From: Actinoplanes sichuanensis
Lineage (GTDB): Bacteria; Actinomycetota; Actinomycetes; Mycobacteriales; Micromonosporaceae
Assembly: GCF_033097365.1 (NCBI RefSeq)
Contig: NZ_AP028461.1
Coordinates: forward strand, 9,575,501-9,639,500
Length of the DNA stretch: 64,000 nt
Direction: 5' to 3'
Shown: one piece after another, positions 59,723 through 64,000 of the stretch
How the letters are laid out: each line of letters begins with the position of its first letter
Position numbering within the stretch: the first letter of the stretch is position 1
Notes under the pieces: model-generated
What the model was told of the DNA's origin: nothing
Databases searched by the model: none
The model's input: the letters and a program-made list of their open reading frames with translations, nothing else
Translations under genes and position numbers: made by a program

Positions 59723-61699
59723 ATGACGATTACGGGTTATGACTCGACAGGCCAGTCGACCGGCGAGAACGTTCTGCCGTCGAGCCGGGTGACCGCCGAC
59801 GATGACCTGGATGCGGAGCTGATAGCACTCGGGTCGAGTGTCTCGGTGGCCGCGCCGGCTATTGCCGCGCCCACCGTCGACCCCGTCGAAGAGCAGGTCG
59901 GGAGCCCTTCATGGCGTCGCTGGCTCACGTGGCCGGATGTCGCCGCGCTGCTGAGTCTCCTCGCCGTGGCGCTCTACCTGACCGCACCTATGTGGCTCAA
60001 TCTTGATCATGAACTGCGCGATGATCCGCAGGATCAGGCTTTCTTCGAGTGGATGCTGGCGCACGGTGCACGCGTGCTCACTGATGGCGTCTATCCGTTC
60101 TTCTCGGACCGGATGAATTACCCCGACGGGGTGAACATGATGGCCAACACGTCAGTGTTGGCCGTTTCCTTGCCACTGACGCCCGTCACTCTTCTGTTCG
60201 GTCCGCATGTGGCGTTCAACGTATTTCTCACCGGCGCATTGGCATTTACCGGCGCGGCGTGGTATTTGGTGCTCTCGCGCAGGTTCGTCCCATCTCGGGC
60301 GGCTGCCTGGGTCGGCGCCCTCTTCTGCACCTTCGCGCCGAGCATGGTCTCGCACGCCGGCGGGCACCCGAACATCGTCTCCCAGTTCCTCGTGCCGCTG
60401 ATCATCTGGCGCACCCTGGAGCTCCGGGCCCGCGGCCGGGCACTGCGCAACGGGCTGATCCTCGCCGGCCTGCTGGTCTGGCAGGCGTTCATCAATCTCG
60501 AGATCCTCTTCATGACCGCCGTCGGCCTCGGCTTCTTCTGTGCCGTCATGGCGGTCGCGCGGCACCGGCGCCACCCCGGCGAGCTTTTCCAGTTCCTGCG
60601 CGCGCTCGGCGTGACCGCGGCCGCCACCCTGGCCGCGCTCGCCTACCCGCTCAGCGTCCAGTTCTTCGGACCGCAGAGCTACCAGGGCCTCTCCGAGTAC
60701 GTGCGGGCCTTCGGTGCCGACCTCGCGTCGTTCGCCGCCTACTCCAGGCACTCGGTCGCCGGTGACGCCTCGATCGCCGGCCGCCTCACCCAGAACCCGG
60801 CCGAGGAGAACGCCTTCTTCGGCTGGGGCCTGATCGTTCTCTTCGCGGGCCTGCTGATCTGGTTGCGCCGCTCGGTCGCGGTGCTGACCCTCGGCGGCAT
60901 CGCGCTGCTGTTCGCGGCCATGTCGCTCGGCCCCAACGTGGTGCTCAACGGCGTCGACACCGGCTTCCCCGGCATCTGGGCCGTGCTGCACAGCATCCCG
61001 GTGCTCGACTCGGCGGTCCCGACCCGCTGGGCCATGGCCATCGCTCCGATCGTCGGCATCGTGCTCGCCCTCGGCTGCCAGCGCGCCGCCGACATGATCC
61101 GCAGTCAGCCCGCCTCGCGTGGCCCGGTCCGGGTCGCGATGATCACCGCGGTCGCCATGGCGCTGGTTCCGCTGATCCCGAAGCCGCTGGCCACCGTCCC
61201 GATGGACCCGGTGCCCACGTTCGTCAGCTCGGGCGCCTGGCGGGCGTATGTCGACGACCGGCACACCCTGGTCGCTCTGCCGCTGCCGGACAGCGCGTAC
61301 CCCGATCCACTGCGCTGGGCCGCCGAGACCGGCCAGGACCTGCGGATCGCCGGGGCGTACGCGTTGCTGCCCGCGCAGAACCCGCAGGACCCCCAGGACC
61401 GGACCGCGATGTTCGCGCCGCCGTGGCGGCCCACGAGCGGTCTGATCGCCTCGATCAAGCAGGGCAACCCGATCCCGGAGATCAACGACACCCGCCGCGA
61501 GATGGCCCTGGCCGACCTCCGCTTCTGGAAGGCGGCGGTGGTGGTGCTGACCCCGCAGCCCCGCGACATCGAGATGCTCCGCACGATGTCCGAGCTGCTC
61601 GGCTTCCGCCCCACGTGGACCGGCGGCGCCTGGGTCTGGGACGTCCGCCACCTGGTCGACGACCCGGAGGCGGTCCTCGCCGGCGGCGAGCCCTACTGA
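59723..61699 (+). CDS. GT-C-like integral membrane glycosyltransferase-family protein
   Basis: A 658-residue protein. After a polar tail of about 70 residues come roughly 11-12 membrane segments and a C-terminal soluble domain (about residues 495-658). The first external loop holds DHELRDDPQDQAFFEWML, an acidic motif where GT-C enzymes place catalytic acids. It probably uses a lipid-linked sugar donor. The ATG at 59723 is chosen because TAGGGT (59707-59712) lies ten bases before it; a GTG at 59711 overlaps that box. Confidence 0.7.
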   Translation: MTITGYDSTGQSTGENVLPSSRVTADDDLDAELIALGSSVSVAAPAIAAPTVDPVEEQVGSPSWRRWLTWPDVAALLSLLAVALYLTAPMWLNLDHELRDDPQDQAFFEWMLAHGARVLTDGVYPFFSDRMNYPDGVNMMANTSVLAVSLPLTPVTLLFGPHVAFNVFLTGALAFTGAAWYLVLSRRFVPSRAAAWVGALFCTFAPSMVSHAGGHPNIVSQFLVPLIIWRTLELRARGRALRNGLILAGLLVWQAFINLEILFMTAVGLGFFCAVMAVARHRRHPGELFQFLRALGVTAAATLAALAYPLSVQFFGPQSYQGLSEYVRAFGADLASFAAYSRHSVAGDASIAGRLTQNPAEENAFFGWGLIVLFAGLLIWLRRSVAVLTLGGIALLFAAMSLGPNVVLNGVDTGFPGIWAVLHSIPVLDSAVPTRWAMAIAPIVGIVLALGCQRAADMIRSQPASRGPVRVAMITAVAMALVPLIPKPLATVPMDPVPTFVSSGAWRAYVDDRHTLVALPLPDSAYPDPLRWAAETGQDLRIAGAYALLPAQNPQDPQDRTAMFAPPWRPTSGLIASIKQGNPIPEINDTRREMALADLRFWKAAVVVLTPQPRDIEMLRTMSELLGFRPTWTGGAWVWDVRHLVDDPEAVLAGGEPY

Positions 61700-61849
61700 C
61701 CCGACCCGCCGGCCTGTGGCGTACATCGAATCGCAGGTCGGCACGCGGGTCTGCGGGTGAGGGTCGCATTCGGCCCGGCGGTGCCGGGCCGATCGTGAGG
61801 TGACGCTCGCGTCGCGTGGCCGCCACGGGGCCTTGCGTAGGGCGTACGA

Positions 61850-62647
61850 CTAAGCGGTTTTGATGCAGCAGCCCGGGCAGACCTTGGGGCGCGGCAGGGT
61901 GAAGGCCAGGCAGCAGGTCTTGCGTTGCACTTCGAGTTTGCCCTGTCGGCCGGGGTTGAGGTCGATCAGGTCGCGGACGCCGAGCGTGCCCAGCAGGCGG
62001 TCGATCGTCTCGGCGGAGGAGCCGGGGACGGCGTCGGCGGAGCGCAGGACGCCGTAGGCGACGCCGGAGGCGAGCGAGCCGAGCAGGGTGCGCTTGCCGA
62101 GGCGGACCCGGCCGTGGAGGGCGTCGAGCAGCGGTATGAGGTGTTGGTCGAGGAGGCTGCGGCGGAATTCGGTCAGCAGGGCGTCCTCGTCGGCGACGAC
62201 CTTGACCTGCGAAAGGCCGGAGATCGCGAGCGGATCATGCGGCAGGACGGCGACCGGGATATCGGGTCGCAGGCCGAGAGTGATCAGCGCGCGCGGGTCG
62301 TCGAAGCGCATCAGGGTGTCGGTCGCGGTGAGCAGCGGCACGCGCCTGGCGGACGCCCAGCCGAGGACGGCGGGCAGAGCGAGCCAGTAGGTGTACGACT
62401 TCCAGGCGAGCGCGGCGGCGGCGTGCGGCTGAGCGCTCCAGCGGCGGCGTGCGGCGTCGAGGAGGGTGTCCAGGTGCACGTCGGCGAGACGGGCCGTCGG
62501 CGTCCAGCCGGCCAGGTCACGGACGACCAGGTCGGGGGCGAGCCCGGGAACCTCGGTGCTGGTGCCGAACATGGCGCGCAGAGTCGCGGTCACCGGGGCC
62601 AGGGGCCGGGGGCGGATCTGCGTGAGCTCCATGGTGATGCTCGTCAT
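61850..62647 (-). CDS. FhuF-like ferric siderophore reductase, 2Fe-2S protein
   Basis: A 265-residue protein whose C-terminus carries the FhuF-type cluster motif CC-x10-C-x2-C (TCCLAFTLPRPKVCPGC), used to bind a 2Fe-2S cluster. Such proteins reduce iron in ferric siderophores taken up by the cell. The ATG at 62647 is used (ATG 62632 and GTG 62770 are alternatives). An iron box (62781-62799) lies upstream, so expression should rise in iron starvation. No siderophore transporter is in the window. Confidence 0.8.
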   Translation of the reverse strand: MTSITMELTQIRPRPLAPVTATLRAMFGTSTEVPGLAPDLVVRDLAGWTPTARLADVHLDTLLDAARRRWSAQPHAAAALAWKSYTYWLALPAVLGWASARRVPLLTATDTLMRFDDPRALITLGLRPDIPVAVLPHDPLAISGLSQVKVVADEDALLTEFRRSLLDQHLIPLLDALHGRVRLGKRTLLGSLASGVAYGVLRSADAVPGSSAETIDRLLGTLGVRDLIDLNPGRQGKLEVQRKTCCLAFTLPRPKVCPGCCIKTA

Positions 62648-62780
62648 GGGCGCTCGCCTGCTCGCGGCACTCGTCGCTGAGTCACCGCACAACTCCTCGC
62701 GGATGAACTTGCTGAAGCAGATGGGGGCGAGCCGGCTCTTGTGGAGCGGTGGGGGCTCGCGACGACCCACGGTACCCGTT

Positions 62781-62799
62781 TAAGGGTAGCCTAACCACA
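62781..62799 (-). promoter_or_regulatory. IdeR/DmdR-type iron box
   Basis: Read on the minus strand, 15 of 19 positions match the consensus TTAGGTTAGGCTAACCTAA, including the central TTAGGCTA and CCT. It is upstream of the FhuF-like gene, so iron-bound repressor would silence that gene. Confidence 0.75.
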
Positions 62800-62831
62800 C
62801 TGACCCAAGGGGATCTTTCGGGCGAATGCCC

Positions 62832-62848
62832 AAGGTAATGATTACTTT
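62832..62848. promoter_or_regulatory. Fur-family-like palindrome (Zur/PerR type)
   Basis: The core GTAATGATTAC (62835-62845) is a perfect palindrome around a central G, and the 17-base site AAGGTAATGATTACTTT is nearly so. It resembles the core of Bacillus Zur boxes (GTAATNATTAC). It sits between the FhuF-like and HTH genes. The regulator is not known. Confidence 0.5.
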
Positions 62849-62850
62849 AC

Positions 62851-62903
62851 GTAGCGTTGCCGCGCTGCCGGATTCGTCAAGGTATCTGTCGGCAACGCGC
62901 TAC
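62851..62903 (+). repeat. Stem-loop in the leader of the HTH gene
   Basis: GTAGCGTTGCCG (62851-62862) pairs with CGGCAACGCGCTAC (62890-62903) with a 2-base bulge and a 27-base loop. It could be a leader structure or operator of the HTH gene. Confidence 0.45.
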
Positions 62904-62964
62904 TAGCTCCTTGGTGACACAAGATCCCAGCGACACTGAACTTGCCGTCGCGAAGGGGACATCC

Positions 62965-64000
62965 GTGATGACCACCTCGCCCATTGAAAGGGCCGCAGAT
63001 CAGTTCGTCACGGCGCTTGCGCAATGGCGGGTCGAGCGCGGGATGACCAAGAAGCAACTCGCCGCGCGTATGGGGTTCGATCCCTCCTACGTCAGTCACG
63101 TCGAGGGACGCCGGCACAAACCCACCGAGGACTTCGCCCGCCGGGCCGAAGCGGTCCTCGGCGCAGGCGGGGCCATCTGGCAGAGATTTCAGGAGTACGA
63201 CGAGCTGCGTCACGCCCGCACCACAGGCCTGCACCGGGACCCTCCGGTGCCGGTTCAGTGGCTGCCACCGGGCACCGGACTGATCGTCGAGCGTGAGGTC
63301 GCCGAACTCGCCTACACCGACGGCGCCTACCGCTGCCGCGTCCAGCGTTGGCTCTACAACGCCGGCGTCGAGCCGGTCACCAGGTACCTTGCCAAGATCT
63401 CGGTGGACCGCTATCCACACGACCCGGCCGGCTCCAACCGCCACCACCGGGAGAACCCGCTCACCTTCGAAGAGATGGACGTGCAGGCGTTCGCCGGGGA
63501 GAGCGACGCGGCCGAACCCATGATCTGGCGGGTCAAGCTCGATCGGGACGCGTCCAAGGAGATCTGGCTGATGTTCGCCAACGGGCGCGGCCAGTTCCCG
63601 CTCTATCCCGGCGAGCGAACCACCATCGAGTACGCGTACACGGTCGGTGAGGAGAAGTGGGGCCAGTGGTTCCAGCGCGCCGTCCGCCTGCCGACCCGGT
63701 CGCTGACCGTGCGGCTGAACTTCCCGGAGAGCTTCGAACCCCAGGTCTGGGGTGTGGAGGCGTCCCTCGCCGCTGAGGTGCCCGTCCGCACCCCGTTGGA
63801 ACGCCGCACCGAGGGAGGTCGCGCCATTTTCGAGTGGTCAACCGACGCGCCCCTGCTCAACGCGCGGTACCGGCTGGAATGGCGGTACCGCGGCGCCGAT
63901 GCCCCGGTCTACGAGGAGACCGGGCCGCCGGAGCCGGCCCTGCCCAGGGCCTCGCACCGGATGCGTGGCATCGGCATCATCCAACGGGGGTCCGACCTGC
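62965..64000 (+). CDS. XRE-type HTH protein with large C-terminal region (3' end cut by window)
   Basis: At least 345 residues. The N-terminal Cro/C1 HTH spans about residues 12-68 (MTKKQLAARMGFDPSYVSHVEGRRHKPTEDFARRAEAVL). The next 250 residues form a beta-rich domain found in other actinomycete HTH proteins (VERWLYNAG-like strand pattern, TIEYAYTVGEEKWGQWFQRAV, RLEWRYRG). The last visible residues, RGIGIIQRGSDL, resemble the start of peptide deformylase-type domains. GTG 62965 has AAGGGGA well spaced before it; ATG 62968 is the alternative. Confidence 0.75.
   Translation, partial: MMTTSPIERAADQFVTALAQWRVERGMTKKQLAARMGFDPSYVSHVEGRRHKPTEDFARRAEAVLGAGGAIWQRFQEYDELRHARTTGLHRDPPVPVQWLPPGTGLIVEREVAELAYTDGAYRCRVQRWLYNAGVEPVTRYLAKISVDRYPHDPAGSNRHHRENPLTFEEMDVQAFAGESDAAEPMIWRVKLDRDASKEIWLMFANGRGQFPLYPGERTTIEYAYTVGEEKWGQWFQRAVRLPTRSLTVRLNFPESFEPQVWGVEASLAAEVPVRTPLERRTEGGRAIFEWSTDAPLLNARYRLEWRYRGADAPVYEETGPPEPALPRASHRMRGIGIIQRGSDL

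Noticed and set aside
62648..62770. FhuF-like start at GTG 62770
   Set aside because: It would sit close to the iron box and add 41 residues without similarity to the family. The ATG at 62647 is more likely, though the leader of about 130 bases is long.

Overview
The window is high-GC, gene-dense DNA of an actinobacterium, most likely Actinoplanes or another member of the Micromonosporaceae. The signs are the proteasome activator Bpa, an EccB protein, two LytR-CpsA-Psr proteins, DUF4192, DUF5926 and DUF6457 proteins, strong G/C third-position bias, many GTG starts, and many genes whose -10 box lies only 6-8 bases from the start codon (the leaderless style common in Actinobacteria). I see no insertion sequence, prophage, integrase or CRISPR array. 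Genes such as serS, pheA, the cyclophilin/rhomboid pair and DUF5926 lie in the core, origin-side half of related chromosomes (from memory), so this looks like conserved core chromosome with some lineage-specific genes.

Layout. 1-7 kb: molybdenum cofactor genes (moaA, cut by the window edge; fdhD; mobA with a DUF6457 partner) among a fructosamine-kinase-like gene, a GNAT, DUF4192 and a Tat-exported PhoD phosphatase. 7-14 kb: a YbjN/TY-Chap protein, an Lrp regulator divergent from dimethylargininase, Bpa, two coupled HAD phosphatases and serS. 14-23.7 kb: OsmC, a small metallopeptidase, AIM24, pheA, an ACT protein, PAS and NERD-like proteins, arginine deiminase, DUF5926, an orphan histidine kinase, and a rhodanese/GDPD operon. 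23.7-36.5 kb: two LCP cell-wall ligases, two ActP-type symporters each with a small membrane partner, a tandem pair of unknown 75-residue proteins, an ABC exporter, and an OmpR/kinase pair. 36.6-36.8 kb: a cluster of DnaA boxes. 36.8-45.2 kb: a LytTR/LytS pair, a polyprenyl-phosphate sugar transferase, an Fpg glycosylase, a GT4 glycosyltransferase, and a three-gene overlapping operon encoding a nucleotidyltransferase, an sn-glycerol-1-phosphate-dehydrogenase-like enzyme and a CDP-alcohol phosphatidyltransferase. 45.2-54 kb: an aminotransferase, CorA, a lone EccB, a cyclophilin, a rhomboid protease, and a two-subunit transketolase divergent from a SoxR regulator. 54-64 kb: tRNA-Ser(UGA) abutting a methyltransferase gene, a quinone oxidoreductase, an NlpC/P60 hydrolase, PEBP, a methyltransferase, a GT-C-like membrane protein, an iron-regulated FhuF-like reductase, and an HTH protein cut by the right edge.

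Points worth following: (1) the glycerol-1-phosphate/CDP-alcohol operon, which may make an unusual envelope phosphodiester; (2) the DnaA-box cluster far from any dnaA gene; (3) two genes whose best-supported start codons are non-canonical (ATC and CTG); (4) back-to-back promoters of fpg and a glycosyltransferase that share the same bases; (5) Fur-family and IdeR-type sites around the FhuF-like gene.
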